This document shows, piece after piece, positions 50,939 through 62,729 of a stretch of 64,000 bases of DNA. The position numbers and the translations under genes are program-made. The stretch is from Pseudomonas sp. (lineage in GTDB: Bacteria; Pseudomonadota; Gammaproteobacteria; Pseudomonadales; Pseudomonadaceae): the NCBI GenBank assembly GCA_007713455.1, contig VMRT01000004.1, positions 62,001 through 126,000 on the forward strand, read 5' to 3'. The stretch's first letter is position 1. Every line of letters starts with the position of its first letter. A model generated the notes under the pieces. That model had not been told where the DNA came from, did not search any database, and saw only the letters and a program-made list of their open reading frames with translations.

Positions 50939-51463
50939 CTACAGATATGCGTTTTGCGCGGCGGCCAGGGTGCCCTGCGCGCGCATGATCAGTTCGCAGA
51001 ACTCGCGTGCCGCACCCTCGCCACCGCGGGCCAGGGTAACGCCATGGGCATGTTCACGAACGAAGGTGTCGGCGCTGGCCACGGCCATGCCGAGGCCTAC
51101 GCGGCGTATCACCGGCAGATCAGGCAGGTCGTCACCGAGATAGGCTACTTCAGAGTAGCTCAGGCCAAGTTCGGTCAGCAGTTCGTCGAGCACGACCAGC
51201 TTGTCCTCGCGCCCTTGATAAAGGTGCTGGATACCGAGGTTCTGCGCTCGACGCTCTACCACGGGCGTCTTGCGCCCGCTGATGATCGCGGTGCGCACGC
51301 CGGAGTTGATCAGCATCTTGATGCCGTGGCCGTCCAGTGTGTTGAACGTCTTGAACTCGCTGCCGTCGGTCAGGAAATAAAGGCGGCCATCGGTGAGCAC
51401 ACCATCGACGTCGAAGATCGCCAGGCGAATGTCGCGGGCGCGTTGAAGCAGCTGTTCGTGCAT
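50939..51463 (-). CDS. kdsC: 3-deoxy-D-manno-octulosonate 8-phosphate phosphatase
   Basis: HAD-family phosphatase releasing Kdo from Kdo-8-phosphate for LPS core synthesis. 174 residues. HAD motif 1 IFDVDGVLTDG has the nucleophile and acid aspartates; motif 2 T-x-S-G-R is TAIISGRKTP; motif 4 YLGDDLPDLP. The start overlaps the kdsD stop by one base. Confidence 0.95.
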   Translation of the reverse strand: MHEQLLQRARDIRLAIFDVDGVLTDGRLYFLTDGSEFKTFNTLDGHGIKMLINSGVRTAIISGRKTPVVERRAQNLGIQHLYQGREDKLVVLDELLTELGLSYSEVAYLGDDLPDLPVIRRVGLGMAVASADTFVREHAHGVTLARGGEGAAREFCELIMRAQGTLAAAQNAYL

Positions 51464-52437
51464 TACATTACCCCCGCGCGCAGGAGGTCATGCATGTTCA
51501 GCGCACCAATCGGCAACTCCTGGTCATCGACGACTACCAGCGAACTGATCTTGTGGTCTTCCATGATCTTCAGAGCCTCGGCGGCGAGCATCTCGGCATG
51601 GGCGGTCTTGCCGTGCACGGTCATGATCTCGTCGATGCGCGTCTGGCGAACGTCGACTCCCTTGTCCAGCGCACGGCGCAGGTCGCCGTCGGTGAAGATG
51701 CCGGCGAGTCGTCCGTCCGTTTCGACGATGACGGTCATGCCCAGGCCCTTCTGCGTCATTTCCAGCAGGGCGTCGCGCAGCGATGTGCCGCGAGGAACCC
51801 TCGGCAGGCGCTCGCCGGTATGCATGACGTGCTCGACTTTCAACAGCAGGCGGCGGCCCAGCGCGCCGCCCGGGTGAGAGAAGGCGAAATCTTCAGCAGT
51901 GAACCCACGAGCCTCGAGCAGCGCTATAGCGAGGGCATCGCCGAGCACCAGGCTGGCAGTGGTGGAGGAGGTCGGCGCGAGATTCAGTGGGCAGGCTTCG
52001 ATGGCTACGCTGGCGTCCAGATTCACCGCAGCGGCCTTGGCCAGCACCGAATTCGGGTTGCCGGTCATACTGATCAGGGTAATGCCGAGCCGCTTGATCA
52101 GCGGTAGCAGGGTGACGATCTCGCTGGTGGTGCCGGAGTTGGAAAGGGCGAGAACGACATCGTCCTGAGTGATCATGCCCATGTCGCCATGGCTGGCTTC
52201 GGCAGGATGCACGAAGAAGGCGGCAGTGCCGGTGCTGGCCAATGTGGCGGCGATCTTGCGGCCGACGTGCCCGGACTTGCCCATGCCAACCACGACCACT
52301 CGGCCCTTGCAGCCAAGGATCAGCTCGCAAGCCTGCACGAAATCGGCATTGATACGTGCGTTCAACTGCTCAACCGCTTCTATTTCCAGGCGGATGGTGC
52401 GTTGCGCGGTTTCGATCAATTGGCTGCTCTGGCTCAT
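51463..52437 (-). CDS. kdsD: D-arabinose 5-phosphate isomerase
   Basis: Converts ribulose-5-phosphate to arabinose-5-phosphate, the first committed Kdo precursor. 324 residues: a SIS domain (about 35-175, VVVGMGKSGHVGRKIAATLASTGT and SNSGTTSEIV) and two C-terminal CBS domains (about 205-320). The ATG at 52437 is chosen over one at 52461, which lies close to the promoter. Divergent from mlaF. Confidence 0.95.
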   Translation of the reverse strand: MSQSSQLIETAQRTIRLEIEAVEQLNARINADFVQACELILGCKGRVVVVGMGKSGHVGRKIAATLASTGTAAFFVHPAEASHGDMGMITQDDVVLALSNSGTTSEIVTLLPLIKRLGITLISMTGNPNSVLAKAAAVNLDASVAIEACPLNLAPTSSTTASLVLGDALAIALLEARGFTAEDFAFSHPGGALGRRLLLKVEHVMHTGERLPRVPRGTSLRDALLEMTQKGLGMTVIVETDGRLAGIFTDGDLRRALDKGVDVRQTRIDEIMTVHGKTAHAEMLAAEALKIMEDHKISSLVVVDDQELPIGALNMHDLLRAGVM

Positions 52438-52469
52438 GGCTAGCGAGGTCGTCCGATTCAAAGGCGGGG

Positions 52470-52475
52470 ATTATA
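52470..52475 (-). promoter_or_regulatory. -10 element upstream of kdsD
   Basis: Minus-strand TATAAT (plus-strand ATTATA), 33 bases upstream of the kdsD ATG. No good -35 seen. Confidence 0.5.
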
Positions 52476-52605
52476 GCGAGAATCCGTTGCGGGCTCATGG
52501 AAAATGTCGGCACATCACTGTGGGTCGGCACAATCAATTTGATCAGCCTGAGCTGAACCGAAGCTGAACGGGGCGTCGCTCGTCATCTGCCGAAACGCTC
52601 ATCGG

Positions 52606-52634
52606 TTGGGCGGCCTCTGGCGCGATGCTATAGT
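52606..52634 (+). promoter_or_regulatory. Candidate sigma-70 promoter of the mla operon
   Basis: TTGGGC (52606-52611), exact 17-bp spacer, TATAGT (52629-52634), about 85 bases before mlaF. Divergent kdsD promoter is 130 bp away. Confidence 0.65.
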
Positions 52635-52718
52635 GCGCCGCCGAAAACGGTCAGGGCAGAAAGTATCCCAGCGTCATCGGGAGCCGTCTGTTTCGCAGAC
52701 TGCATGCAAGGAGACCAG

Positions 52719-53534
52719 ATGAGCGCCTGCAATGACTTCGCCGTCGAGCTGAAGGGAGTGACCTTCAAGCGAGGCGAGCGCAGTATTTTCAACGATGTCG
52801 ATATCGCCATACCGCGAGGGAAGGTTACGGCCATCATGGGGCCGTCCGGTTGTGGCAAGACGACGCTGCTGCGCCTGATCGCTGCGCAGCTGATGCCGTC
52901 GCGTGGTGAAGTCTGGGTGGCGGGCAACAATCTGCCGAGCCTCTCGCGCAGCGAGCTGTTCGACATGCGCAAGCAGATGGGTGTGCTGTTCCAGAGCGGG
53001 GCGCTGTTCACCGATCTCGACGTGTTCGAGAACGTTGCGTTTCCGCTGCGGGTGCATACCAAGCTCCCAGACGAGATGATCCGCGACATCGTGCTGATGA
53101 AGCTCGAAGCGGTAGGGCTGCGTGGCGCCATCGAGCTGATGCCCGACGAGCTGTCCGGTGGTATGAAGCGGCGTGTCGCGCTGGCGCGGGCGATTGCCCT
53201 GGATCCGCAGATTCTGATGTATGACGAACCCTTCGCCGGACAGGATCCGATTGCGATGGGCGTTCTCGTGCGGCTGATTCGCCTGCTCAACGACGCGCTG
53301 GGCATCACCAGTATCGTGGTCTCCCACGATCTGGCCGAAACCGCGTCCATTGCCGACTACATCTACGTGGTTGGCGATGCCCAGGTGCTTGGCCAGGGCA
53401 CGCCGGCGGAGCTGATGGAGTCGAACAATCCGCGCATCAGGCAATTCATGACGGGCGCAGCCGACGGGCCGGTGCCATTCCATTTTCCTGCACCGGCCTA
53501 TGCCGACGATCTACTGAGAGGCACCGATGCGTAA
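52719..53534 (+). CDS. mlaF: Mla phospholipid transport ATP-binding protein MlaF
   Basis: ATPase of the MlaFEDB inner-membrane complex that maintains outer-membrane lipid asymmetry; called Ttg2A in pseudomonads. 271 residues with Walker [10 protein letters not shown], signature [15 protein letters not shown] and Walker [20 protein letters not shown] precedes the ATG at 52719. First gene of mlaFEDCB; it overlaps mlaE by eight bases. Confidence 0.96.
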   Translation: MSACNDFAVELKGVTFKRGERSIFNDVDIAIPRGKVTAIMGPSGCGKTTLLRLIAAQLMPSRGEVWVAGNNLPSLSRSELFDMRKQMGVLFQSGALFTDLDVFENVAFPLRVHTKLPDEMIRDIVLMKLEAVGLRGAIELMPDELSGGMKRRVALARAIALDPQILMYDEPFAGQDPIAMGVLVRLIRLLNDALGITSIVVSHDLAETASIADYIYVVGDAQVLGQGTPAELMESNNPRIRQFMTGAADGPVPFHFPAPAYADDLLRGTDA

Positions 53535-54324
53535 GCGTTCGTTGTTGGATCGGATTGCCCTGCTCGGTCGCGCCGGACTGGATGTGCTGGCAGCCCTGGG
53601 GCGCTCGACGATATTTCTCGTGCATGCGCTGTTCGGGCGAAGCGGGCTGCGTAACGGTTTTTCGCTGCTGGTCAAGCAGCTCTATTCGGTTGGTGTGCTG
53701 TCACTGGCGATTGTAGTTGTCTCCGGCATCTTCATCGGCATGGTGCTGGCGCTGCAGGGCTACAACATTCTCAGCAGCTACGGCTCCGAGCAGGCGGTTG
53801 GGCAGATGGTCGCACTGACCTTGTTGCGCGAGCTCGGTCCGGTGGTTACTGCGCTGCTGTTCGCCGGGCGTGCCGGCTCGGCTCTGGCGGCCGAGATCGG
53901 CAACATGAAGTCGACCGAGCAGCTCTCGAGCCTGGAAATGATCGGAGTCGATCCGCTCAAGTACATCATCGCGCCGCGCCTCTGGGCCGGTTTCATCTCG
54001 CTGCCGCTGCTGACGCTGATCTTCAACGTGGTCGGTATCTGGGGCGGAGCGATGGTGGCGGTGGAGTGGCTCGGTGTCTACGAAGGCTCGTTTTGGGCCA
54101 ACATGCAGAACAGTGTCGACTTCAGTTCCGATGTGCTCAACGGCGTTATCAAGAGCGTCGTCTTTGCGCTGGTCGTGACCTGGATCGCCGTGTTCCAGGG
54201 CTACGATTGCGACCCGACCTCCGAAGGTATCAGCCGTGCCACCACCCGGACTGTGGTTTACGCCTCGCTGGCGGTGCTCGGCCTCGATTTCATTTTGACC
54301 GCGTTGATGTTTGGAGATTTCTGA
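53527..54324 (+). CDS. mlaE: Mla phospholipid transport permease MlaE
   Basis: Permease subunit; 265 residues with about five to six helices and the MlaE signature [31 protein letters not shown]. Cotranslated with mlaF and mlaD (its TGA overlaps the mlaD ATG). Confidence 0.96.
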   Translation: MRKRSLLDRIALLGRAGLDVLAALGRSTIFLVHALFGRSGLRNGFSLLVKQLYSVGVLSLAIVVVSGIFIGMVLALQGYNILSSYGSEQAVGQMVALTLLRELGPVVTALLFAGRAGSALAAEIGNMKSTEQLSSLEMIGVDPLKYIIAPRLWAGFISLPLLTLIFNVVGIWGGAMVAVEWLGVYEGSFWANMQNSVDFSSDVLNGVIKSVVFALVVTWIAVFQGYDCDPTSEGISRATTRTVVYASLAVLGLDFILTALMFGDF

Positions 54325-54782
54325 TGCGTATCCGCACACTGGAAATGGGTGTCGGGCTGTTCCTGCTTGCCGGGCTGCTGGCCTTGCTACTGCTGTCACT
54401 GCGTGTCAGCGGGCTGAGCGTTACTGATGCCGACACTTACAAGCTGTATGCCTATTTCGACAATATTGCCGGATTGACTGTCCGATCCAAGGTGACCATG
54501 GCTGGCGTGACCATCGGCAAGGTCACCGCGATCGACCTGGATCGTGACAGCTACACCGGACGAGTCACGCTGGAAATCCAGCAGGATGTCGACATCCTGC
54601 CGGCCGACTCGACGGCTTCGATCCTTACCGCAGGGCTGCTGGGTGAGAAGTACATCGGCATCAGCGTCGGCGGTGAGGAGGAGTTGCTCGCCGATGGCGA
54701 CACCATTCAGGACACCCAGTCCTCGCTGGTGCTCGAGGATCTGATCGGCAAATTCCTGCTCAACTCGGTTAACAAAGATTGA
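54324..54782 (+). CDS. mlaD: Mla MCE-domain protein MlaD
   Basis: Membrane-anchored MCE protein that forms the hexameric lipid channel on MlaFE. 152 residues: N-terminal helix (about 7-29) and one MCE domain (about 40-117) with YFDNIAGLTVRSKVTMAGVTIGKV and TAGLLGEKYIGISVG. Confidence 0.95.
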   Translation: MRIRTLEMGVGLFLLAGLLALLLLSLRVSGLSVTDADTYKLYAYFDNIAGLTVRSKVTMAGVTIGKVTAIDLDRDSYTGRVTLEIQQDVDILPADSTASILTAGLLGEKYIGISVGGEEELLADGDTIQDTQSSLVLEDLIGKFLLNSVNKD

Positions 54783-54793
54783 AGGAGATGCAC

Positions 54794-55441
54794 ATGATGA
54801 CTGCCTTGCGCCGCGGCCTGCTGATTCTGTTGGCCGTTCTGCCCATGTTCTCCCACGCTGCGCTGACAGCCCACCAGGTCATTCAGCAGACCACTGATGA
54901 GTTGCTGGCCGATCTGAAGGCCAACAAGGAGCAGTACCGCAACGATCCGGCGGCTTTCTATGACTCGCTGAACGAGATTCTCGGCCCGGTCGTCGATGCC
55001 GAAGGCATCTCGCGCAGCATCATGACCGTCAAATATTCGCGCAACGCCTCGCCTGAGCAGATGACGCGCTTTCAGGAGAATTTCAAGCGCAGCCTGATGC
55101 AGTTCTATGGCAACGCCCTGCTGGAATACAACAACCAGCAGATCCGCGTGCTGCCGTCGAGCGGCAAGTCGGATGACAAGCGCACCAGCGTCGGCATGGA
55201 GGTGGTAGGGCGCCAGGGCGAGATCTATCCGGTGTCCTACACCATGGTCAACGCCGGCGAGTGGCGGGTGCGCAATGTGATCATCAATGGCATTAACATT
55301 GGCAAGCTGTTCCGCGATCAGTTCGCCGATTCCATGCAGCGTAACGGCGGCGATCTGGACAAGACCATCGATGGTTGGGCCGAGGTAGTGGCGCGAACCA
55401 AGGACACCGAGGCCGGTCAGCAGGCCGCAGGCGATGAGTGA
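54794..55441 (+). CDS. mlaC: Mla periplasmic phospholipid-binding protein MlaC
   Basis: Soluble shuttle carrying phospholipids between MlaA-OmpC and MlaFEDB. 215 residues with signal peptide ending MFSHAAL and the Tol_Tol_Ttg2 domain: ANKEQYRNDPAAFYDSLNEI, ASPEQMTRFQENFKRSLMQFYGNAL. The start at 54794 has GAAGGAG six bases upstream. Confidence 0.94.
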   Translation: MMTALRRGLLILLAVLPMFSHAALTAHQVIQQTTDELLADLKANKEQYRNDPAAFYDSLNEILGPVVDAEGISRSIMTVKYSRNASPEQMTRFQENFKRSLMQFYGNALLEYNNQQIRVLPSSGKSDDKRTSVGMEVVGRQGEIYPVSYTMVNAGEWRVRNVIINGINIGKLFRDQFADSMQRNGGDLDKTIDGWAEVVARTKDTEAGQQAAGDE

Positions 55442-55748
55442 GGCGCGTATCGAGCGTGGTGCCGAAGGCGAACTGCGCATGATCGGCGTGCTCGACTATA
55501 GCAGCGGGCCCGCGCTGCGCGAGGCCGGGCGAGCGCTGATCGCGGACAGCCGCTCGGCACTGATGCTGGATTGCTCGGCGATCGAGCGGTCCAGCAGTGT
55601 CGGGCTTTCTCTTCTGCTGGCGTTCATGCGCGATGCCAAGGCCGCCGGCGTCGAACTGCGCGTCACTGCGTTACCTGACGATATGGAAAAGATTGCCAAG
55701 GTGTCCGGCTTGCTGGATATCCTGCCGCTGGAAGCATCCCGGGTCTGA
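55434..55748 (+). CDS. mlaB: Mla STAS-domain protein MlaB
   Basis: A 104-residue STAS protein that stabilises MlaF. LDCSAIERSSSVGLSLLLAFMRDAKAAG is the STAS core with the conserved Ser run. Overlaps mlaC by eight bases. Confidence 0.92.
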   Translation: MSEARIERGAEGELRMIGVLDYSSGPALREAGRALIADSRSALMLDCSAIERSSSVGLSLLLAFMRDAKAAGVELRVTALPDDMEKIAKVSGLLDILPLEASRV

Positions 55749-55761
55749 AAGGAATAGCCGT

Positions 55762-56253
55762 ATGAAACTGCGCTGGGCGGAAGAGCTGCGCGATAGCGTG
55801 CATGAGCTGGCCGAATCGCTGGGCAATCTGCTGGTCGAGACGTTCCACTACCTGGCGCTGTTTGCGATCGGCGCGGTGACGGCCTGGGCGGCGGTCATGG
55901 CCTTTCTTGGCATGGTCGAGAAGGGCCATATCACGGTCGATGACATCCTGCTGCTGTTCATCTACCTGGAGCTGGGTGCGATGGTCGGGATCTATTTCAA
56001 GACCAACCACATGCCGGTGCGATTCCTGATCTACGTGGCGATTACCGCGCTGACCCGCCTGTTGATCTCCGATGTTTCCCACCACCATCGTCCTGACATG
56101 GGCGTGGTCTACGTATCCGGTGCGATCCTGCTTCTGGCGTTGGCGATTCTGGTGGTGCGCTTCGCCTCCTCACGCTTTCCCGCCGTGCAAAGCGATAGCG
56201 CTCGGTCACGCCATTCGCGTAGCCGTGACCAGGGCGCCGAGACGCTCGATTGA
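55762..56253 (+). CDS. PsiE-like phosphate-starvation-inducible membrane protein
   Basis: A 163-residue inner-membrane protein with about four helices. The PsiE-family core is visible: LLLFIYLELGAMVGIYFKTNHMPVRFLIYVAITALTRLLI. E. coli PsiE is induced by phosphate starvation; its function is unknown. AAAGGAA precedes the ATG at 55762, 13 bp after mlaB, so it may ride on the mla transcript. The C-terminal ~30 residues are Ser/Arg-rich and hydrophilic. Confidence 0.8.
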   Translation: MKLRWAEELRDSVHELAESLGNLLVETFHYLALFAIGAVTAWAAVMAFLGMVEKGHITVDDILLLFIYLELGAMVGIYFKTNHMPVRFLIYVAITALTRLLISDVSHHHRPDMGVVYVSGAILLLALAILVVRFASSRFPAVQSDSARSRHSRSRDQGAETLD

Positions 56254-56286
56254 GACATCTCCGTTGGTTCGGCGAGGTTCGGGGTT

Positions 56287-56307
56287 CGCAGCCTTCGGGC
56301 TTTTTTG
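56287..56307 (+). terminator. Weak terminator after the PsiE-like gene
   Basis: AGCC-TTCG-GGCT tetraloop hairpin followed by a run of T. The stem is only four pairs. Confidence 0.5.
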
Positions 56308-56352
56308 TATGATGATCGGCCCGTGCGCGTCCTGCGCCGATCGAGGTTGAAC

Positions 56353-57961
<1,609 letters not shown>

Positions 57962-58036
57962 GTTTTCGCGAGACGGATGGCTAGCGGGCCCTTGACTAGC
58001 GAGGGCCCACCCGAGGTTCCAAAGGAAATGTGCTCC

Positions 58037-58669
58037 ATGCTTACCATCGCCCTGTCCAAAGGCCGCATCCTCGACGATACCCTGCCGCTGCTCGCCGCAG
58101 CTGGCATCGTGCCCACCGAGAACCCGGACAAGAGCCGCAAGCTGATCATCCCGACCACTCAGGATGATGTGCGTCTGCTGATCGTCCGCGCTACCGACGT
58201 GCCCACCTACGTCGAGCATGGTGCGGCCGATCTCGGCGTCGCCGGCAAGGATGTGCTGATGGAGTACGGCGGCCAGGGGCTGTACGAGCCACTCGATCTG
58301 CGCATCGCCAACTGCAAGTTGATGACCGCCGGCAAGGTCGGTGCGCCGGAGCCCAAGGGCCGTCTGCGCGTGGCGACCAAGTTCGTCAATGTCGCCAAGC
58401 GCTACTACGCCGAGCAGGGCCGCCAGGTCGACATCATCAAGCTGTACGGCTCGATGGAGCTGGCGCCGCTGGTGGGGCTGGCGGATAAGATCATCGACGT
58501 CGTCGACACCGGCAACACCCTGCGTGCCAATGGCCTGGAGCCCCAGGAACTGATCGCACACATCAGTTCGCGGCTGGTGGTGAACAAGGCTTCGATGAAG
58601 ATGCAGCACGCGCGCATCCAAGCGCTGATCGATACCCTGCATACGGCGGTTCAGCAGCATCAGCATTGA
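58037..58669 (+). CDS. hisG: ATP phosphoribosyltransferase, short form
   Basis: First enzyme of histidine synthesis (ATP plus PRPP). 210 residues: the catalytic domain only, lacking the C-terminal histidine-binding domain, so it should need HisZ for activity and feedback control; hisZ is not in this window. Conserved: [34 protein letters not shown], and the PRPP loop [14 protein letters not shown]. Start at 58037 with AAAGGAA upstream; an ATG at 58028 is too close to that site. Confidence 0.95.
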   Translation: MLTIALSKGRILDDTLPLLAAAGIVPTENPDKSRKLIIPTTQDDVRLLIVRATDVPTYVEHGAADLGVAGKDVLMEYGGQGLYEPLDLRIANCKLMTAGKVGAPEPKGRLRVATKFVNVAKRYYAEQGRQVDIIKLYGSMELAPLVGLADKIIDVVDTGNTLRANGLEPQELIAHISSRLVVNKASMKMQHARIQALIDTLHTAVQQHQH

Positions 58670-58717
58670 TGCGTTTCGCGGTCGCCACCGCGCCTGCCTA
58701 TTCGTGCCATAGCTGAA

Positions 58718-58768
58718 ATTCTCAGGTGCCCGCACGGTGGGCTTGATATTCTAGCGGCGCCTGAGAAT
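58718..58768. repeat. 13-bp inverted repeat between hisG and hisD
   Basis: ATTCTCAGGTGCC (58718-58730) faces GGCGCCTGAGAAT (58756-58768) across 25 bp, with one mismatch that would be a G-U pair in RNA. No T-run follows. Confidence 0.6.
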
Positions 58769-58838
58769 CCGGCCGGTGCTTCGTGCTACTGCAACGAAGC
58801 CGGCTGCTTCCGATGCCTAGCCAACCATGAGGCCCGCT

Positions 58839-60149
58839 ATGACCGCTCCCTCCGCCATTCGTCGACTCAACGCTGCCGATGCCGACTTCGCACGTCATCT
58901 GGATCATCTGTTGAGCTGGGAAAGTGTTTCCGACGATGGCGTAAACGAGCGAGTGCTGGAGATCATCAAGGCTGTGCGCGAGCGCGGCGATGCGGCGTTG
59001 GTAGAGCTAACTCAGCGCTTCGATGGACTACAGGTCGCCTCCATGGCTGATCTGATCCTGCCGCGCGCACGTCTGGAGCAGGCCCTCGAGCGGATTACCC
59101 CGGAACAGCGCGAGGCCCTCGAAATTGCTGCCGAGCGGGTGCGCAGCTATCACGAGCGGCAGAAACAGGACTCATGGACCTATACCGAAGCCGACGGCAC
59201 GGTGCTGGGGCAGAAAGTCACCCCGCTGGACCGCGCCGGTCTCTACGTGCCGGGCGGCAAGGCATCCTATCCATCGTCGGTGCTGATGAACGCCATTCCG
59301 GCCAAGGTTGCTGGTGTGCCGGAAGTGGTCATGGTCGTGCCTACCCCGCGTGGCGAGCTCAATGAGTTGGTGCTCGCGGCGGCCTGCATTGCCGGCGTCG
59401 ATCGGGTCTTCACCATCGGTGGCGCTCAGGCAGTCGCGGCGCTGGCCTACGGCACCGAGAGCGTGCCTCCAGTGGACAAGATCGTCGGCCCCGGAAACAT
59501 CTATGTGGCTACCGCCAAACGCCATGTGTTCGGCAAGGTCGGCATCGACATGATCGCCGGCCCGTCGGAAATCCTGGTGGTCTGCGACGGCCAGACCGAC
59601 CCCGACTGGATCGCCATGGACCTGTTCTCCCAGGCCGAGCATGACGAGGATGCCCAGTCGATTCTGGTCAGCCCGGATGCCGCCTTCCTTGATCGCGTCG
59701 CCGAAAGCATCGCCCGTCTGCTGCCGACGCTGGAGCGTGCGGATATCGCCCGTACCTCCATCGAAGGCCGTGGTGCGCTGATTCAGGTGGCCGACATGCA
59801 GCAGGCGATCGATGTCGCCAACCGCATCGCGCCTGAGCACCTGGAGCTTTCGGTCGCCGAGCCGGAGCAATGGCTGCCGCAGATTCGGCATGCCGGCGCG
59901 ATCTTCATGGGGCGTTACACCGCCGAGGCGCTGGGCGATTACTGCGCTGGCCCGAACCACGTGCTGCCGACCTCGGGCACGGCGCGCTTCTCCTCGCCGC
60001 TGGGTGTGTATGACTTCCAGAAGCGCTCGTCGATCATCAATTGCTCGGCCGAAGGTGCCTCGACGTTGGGCAAGGTGGCGTCGGTGCTGGCTCGAGGCGA
60101 ATCGCTGACGGCGCATGCGCGCAGCGCCGAGTACCGCATCAAGAGCTGA
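58839..60149 (+). CDS. hisD: Histidinol dehydrogenase
   Basis: Zinc enzyme for the last two oxidations to histidine. 436 residues: [65 protein letters not shown] with the metal-binding Gln/His, and [14 protein letters not shown]. The ATG at 58839 follows GAGG. The 169-bp gap to hisG contains an inverted repeat. Confidence 0.97.
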   Translation: MTAPSAIRRLNAADADFARHLDHLLSWESVSDDGVNERVLEIIKAVRERGDAALVELTQRFDGLQVASMADLILPRARLEQALERITPEQREALEIAAERVRSYHERQKQDSWTYTEADGTVLGQKVTPLDRAGLYVPGGKASYPSSVLMNAIPAKVAGVPEVVMVVPTPRGELNELVLAAACIAGVDRVFTIGGAQAVAALAYGTESVPPVDKIVGPGNIYVATAKRHVFGKVGIDMIAGPSEILVVCDGQTDPDWIAMDLFSQAEHDEDAQSILVSPDAAFLDRVAESIARLLPTLERADIARTSIEGRGALIQVADMQQAIDVANRIAPEHLELSVAEPEQWLPQIRHAGAIFMGRYTAEALGDYCAGPNHVLPTSGTARFSSPLGVYDFQKRSSIINCSAEGASTLGKVASVLARGESLTAHARSAEYRIKS

Positions 60150-60261
60150 CGCTGGGCGGCCGGCACGGACTGGCTCATGCCCGTTCGCCGTCGCCACTCG
60201 GCAAGGCGTTTTGAACTATCGCCTCACGACCAACCGATCAATTTCGAGGAGAGAAGGGCAG

Positions 60262-61308
60262 ATGAGCAAATTCTGGAGCCCCTTCGTCAAGGACCTGGTT
60301 CCCTATGTGCCGGGTGAGCAGCCCAAGCTGAGCAAGCTGGTCAAGCTCAACACCAACGAGAACCCCTATGGCCCATCGCCACGTGCGATCGCCGCGATGC
60401 AGGCCGAGCTCAACGACGGTCTGCGGCTGTATCCGGACCCGAACGGCGAGCGGCTGAAGCACGCCGTGGCCGAATATTACGGCGTGTGCCCAGCTCAGGT
60501 CTTCGTCGGCAATGGCTCGGACGAAGTGCTAGCCCATGCCTTTCATGGTTTGTTCCAGCATGACCGCCCGCTGCTGTTCCCTGATATCAGCTACAGCTTC
60601 TACCCGGTGTATTGTGGGCTGTATGGCATCGCCTACGAAACCGTCGCGCTCGATGAACAGTTCCAGATCGATGTGGCCGATTACAACCGGCCGAACGGCG
60701 GCATCATCTTCCCCAACCCGAATGCGCCGACTGGCTGCCTGCTTCCACTTCAGGCGATCGAGCAGTTATTGCAGGCGAACACTGAATCCGTGGTGCTGGT
60801 CGATGAGGCCTATGTGGATTTCGGCGGTGAGTCTGCCATCGCATTGGTGGACCGTTATCCGAATCTGCTGGTGACGCAGACGCTGTCCAAGTCGCGTTCG
60901 CTGGCCGGTCTTCGTGTGGGGCTGGCGGTCGGCCATCCGGATCTGATCGAGGCGCTGGAGCGGATCAAGAACAGCTTCAATTCCTACCCGCTGGACCGTA
61001 TCGCCATCGCCGGCGCCGCGGCGGCGTTCGAGGATCGCGCCCATTTCCAGCAGACCTGTCAGCAGGTCATCGACAGTCGCGAGGCGGTAGTCACGGCGAT
61101 GCAAAGGCTGGGGTTCGAGGTTCTGCCATCGGCGGCGAACTTCATTTTCGCACGTCATCCGCAGCGCGATGCGGCCGAGGTGGCCGCGAGCCTGCGCGAG
61201 CAGGGCGTGATCGTGCGGCACTTCAAGCAGCCACGTATCGAGCAGTTCTTGCGTATCACCATCGGTACGCCGGAGCAGAATCAGGCGCTGTTGGCTGCGC
61301 TCGGCTGA
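60262..61308 (+). CDS. hisC: Histidinol-phosphate aminotransferase
   Basis: PLP transaminase making histidinol phosphate. 348 residues: [44 protein letters not shown] and the PLP-lysine [22 protein letters not shown] precedes the ATG at 60262. Third his gene in this block; the rest of the pathway is elsewhere, as usual in pseudomonads. Confidence 0.96.
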   Translation: MSKFWSPFVKDLVPYVPGEQPKLSKLVKLNTNENPYGPSPRAIAAMQAELNDGLRLYPDPNGERLKHAVAEYYGVCPAQVFVGNGSDEVLAHAFHGLFQHDRPLLFPDISYSFYPVYCGLYGIAYETVALDEQFQIDVADYNRPNGGIIFPNPNAPTGCLLPLQAIEQLLQANTESVVLVDEAYVDFGGESAIALVDRYPNLLVTQTLSKSRSLAGLRVGLAVGHPDLIEALERIKNSFNSYPLDRIAIAGAAAAFEDRAHFQQTCQQVIDSREAVVTAMQRLGFEVLPSAANFIFARHPQRDAAEVAASLREQGVIVRHFKQPRIEQFLRITIGTPEQNQALLAALG

Positions 61309-61323
61309 CGCTGAGTCTGGTTC

Positions 61324-61346
61324 GGGCAGGCTTACTGCCTGCCCTT
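61324..61346. terminator. Terminator between convergent hisC and algW
   Basis: Stem GGGCAGGC / GCCTGCCC, 5-nt loop, then TTG. Confidence 0.65.
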
Positions 61347-61413
61347 GCCGATCAAGTGGTGGAGGGGGCGCAGCATGTTGCTGCATTTCGCTCTTTTGGC
61401 AGGAGCGTCATCG

Positions 61414-62568
61414 CTATTTCGGCGCCGCGTTCACCGGTGGTCGCATGCCAACTTCGGCGGTAAGGGTCAGTGGCTTGCCATTGCGCAGGATATCGATGTC
61501 GATGTTCTCGCCTGGGCGCGCGCGGGCGACCTGATTCATCGAGCTGCGTCCGTCGGCCGACTGCACCCCGTCGATGCTCAGGATCAGGTCGCCTGGCTGA
61601 AGCCCGGCGCGTGCCGCCGGGCCGTCGCGGTAGACACCCGCCACCACGATTCCCGGTCGTCCTTCCTGACCAAAGGACTCGGCAAGCTCCTGGGTCAGCG
61701 ACTGCACCTCCACGCCCAGCCAGCCACGGATAACCTGGCCGTGCTCGATGATCGACTTCATCACTTCCAGTGCCAGCTTTACCGGAATCGCGAAACCGAT
61801 GCCCTGGGAACCGCCAGACTCGGAAATGATGGCGGTATTGATGCCGATCAGGTTGCCGCCGGCATCCACCAGCGCGCCGCCCGAGTTGCCGCGGTTGATT
61901 GCAGCGTCTGTCTGGATGAAATCCTCATAGGTATTCAGGCCCAGCTGGTTGCGACCGGTGGCGCTGATGATGCCCATGGTGACCGTTTGGCCAACACCGA
62001 AGGGATTGCCGATCGCCAGGGTGACGTCGCCCACGCGTATGCGATCGGAATGGCCGAGCGTGATGGCCGGTAGGTCTGCGAGGTCGATCTTCAGCACGGC
62101 AAGGTCGGTCTCCGGATCGCTGCCAATCACCCGGGCCAGCGTTTCCCGGCCATCCTTGAGGGCCACGACGATCTGCTCGGCGTTGGCGGTCACATGGTTG
62201 TTGGTGAGCAAGTATCCTTCGGAACTCATGATTACCGCAGAACCGAGGCTCGACTCCATGCGCCGTTGCCTCGGCAGGTTGTCACTGAAGAAGCGTTGAA
62301 ACAGCGGGTCCTTGGACAGCGGTTGCTGCTCGGTCTTCTCGATGACCTTGGTGGTGTAGAGGTTGGCAACTGCTGGCGCAGCGGCCGCCACCGCGTTGGC
62401 GTACGAATAAGGGCCCTGCTGCGGTGCGCTGGCAATCAGCGGTGCCTGCTGTAGCCCGATGTCGTGCTCCTTTATACCCACCAGCTGCGGATAGCGCTGG
62501 ATGATCAGCAGTGCTACGAGCAGGCCGACCAGCAACGGCCAGCCGAGAAAACGTAGGGCATTGAACAT
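61414..62568 (-). CDS. algW: Periplasmic serine protease AlgW (DegS-type)
   Basis: Membrane-anchored site-1 protease that cleaves the anti-sigma factor MucA after envelope stress, freeing AlgU. 384 residues: one N-terminal helix (about 8-24), trypsin domain with triad H125 (TNNHVTAN), D155 (DPETDLAVLK) and S229 (NRGNSGGALV), and a single PDZ (about 275-375). The single PDZ and anchor distinguish it from MucD/DegP. A -10-like TATAAT (minus) lies at 62625-62630. Confidence 0.95.
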   Translation of the reverse strand: MFNALRFLGWPLLVGLLVALLIIQRYPQLVGIKEHDIGLQQAPLIASAPQQGPYSYANAVAAAAPAVANLYTTKVIEKTEQQPLSKDPLFQRFFSDNLPRQRRMESSLGSAVIMSSEGYLLTNNHVTANAEQIVVALKDGRETLARVIGSDPETDLAVLKIDLADLPAITLGHSDRIRVGDVTLAIGNPFGVGQTVTMGIISATGRNQLGLNTYEDFIQTDAAINRGNSGGALVDAGGNLIGINTAIISESGGSQGIGFAIPVKLALEVMKSIIEHGQVIRGWLGVEVQSLTQELAESFGQEGRPGIVVAGVYRDGPAARAGLQPGDLILSIDGVQSADGRSSMNQVARARPGENIDIDILRNGKPLTLTAEVGMRPPVNAAPK

Positions 62569-62729
62569 CGCGCAGGGGTCCGGACAGAGTTGCGGGCGCG
62601 TGGAGCGCCCCTTAAGGTGGCGGCATTATACGAAGCTCTAACTGAAATGCAGCTTCATGTGTGCATGATTTGCCGCGGCGGTTCGACGAGAAATCTATCG
62701 AGCCGTGTCTCATCTACCAAGAGGTTGCC

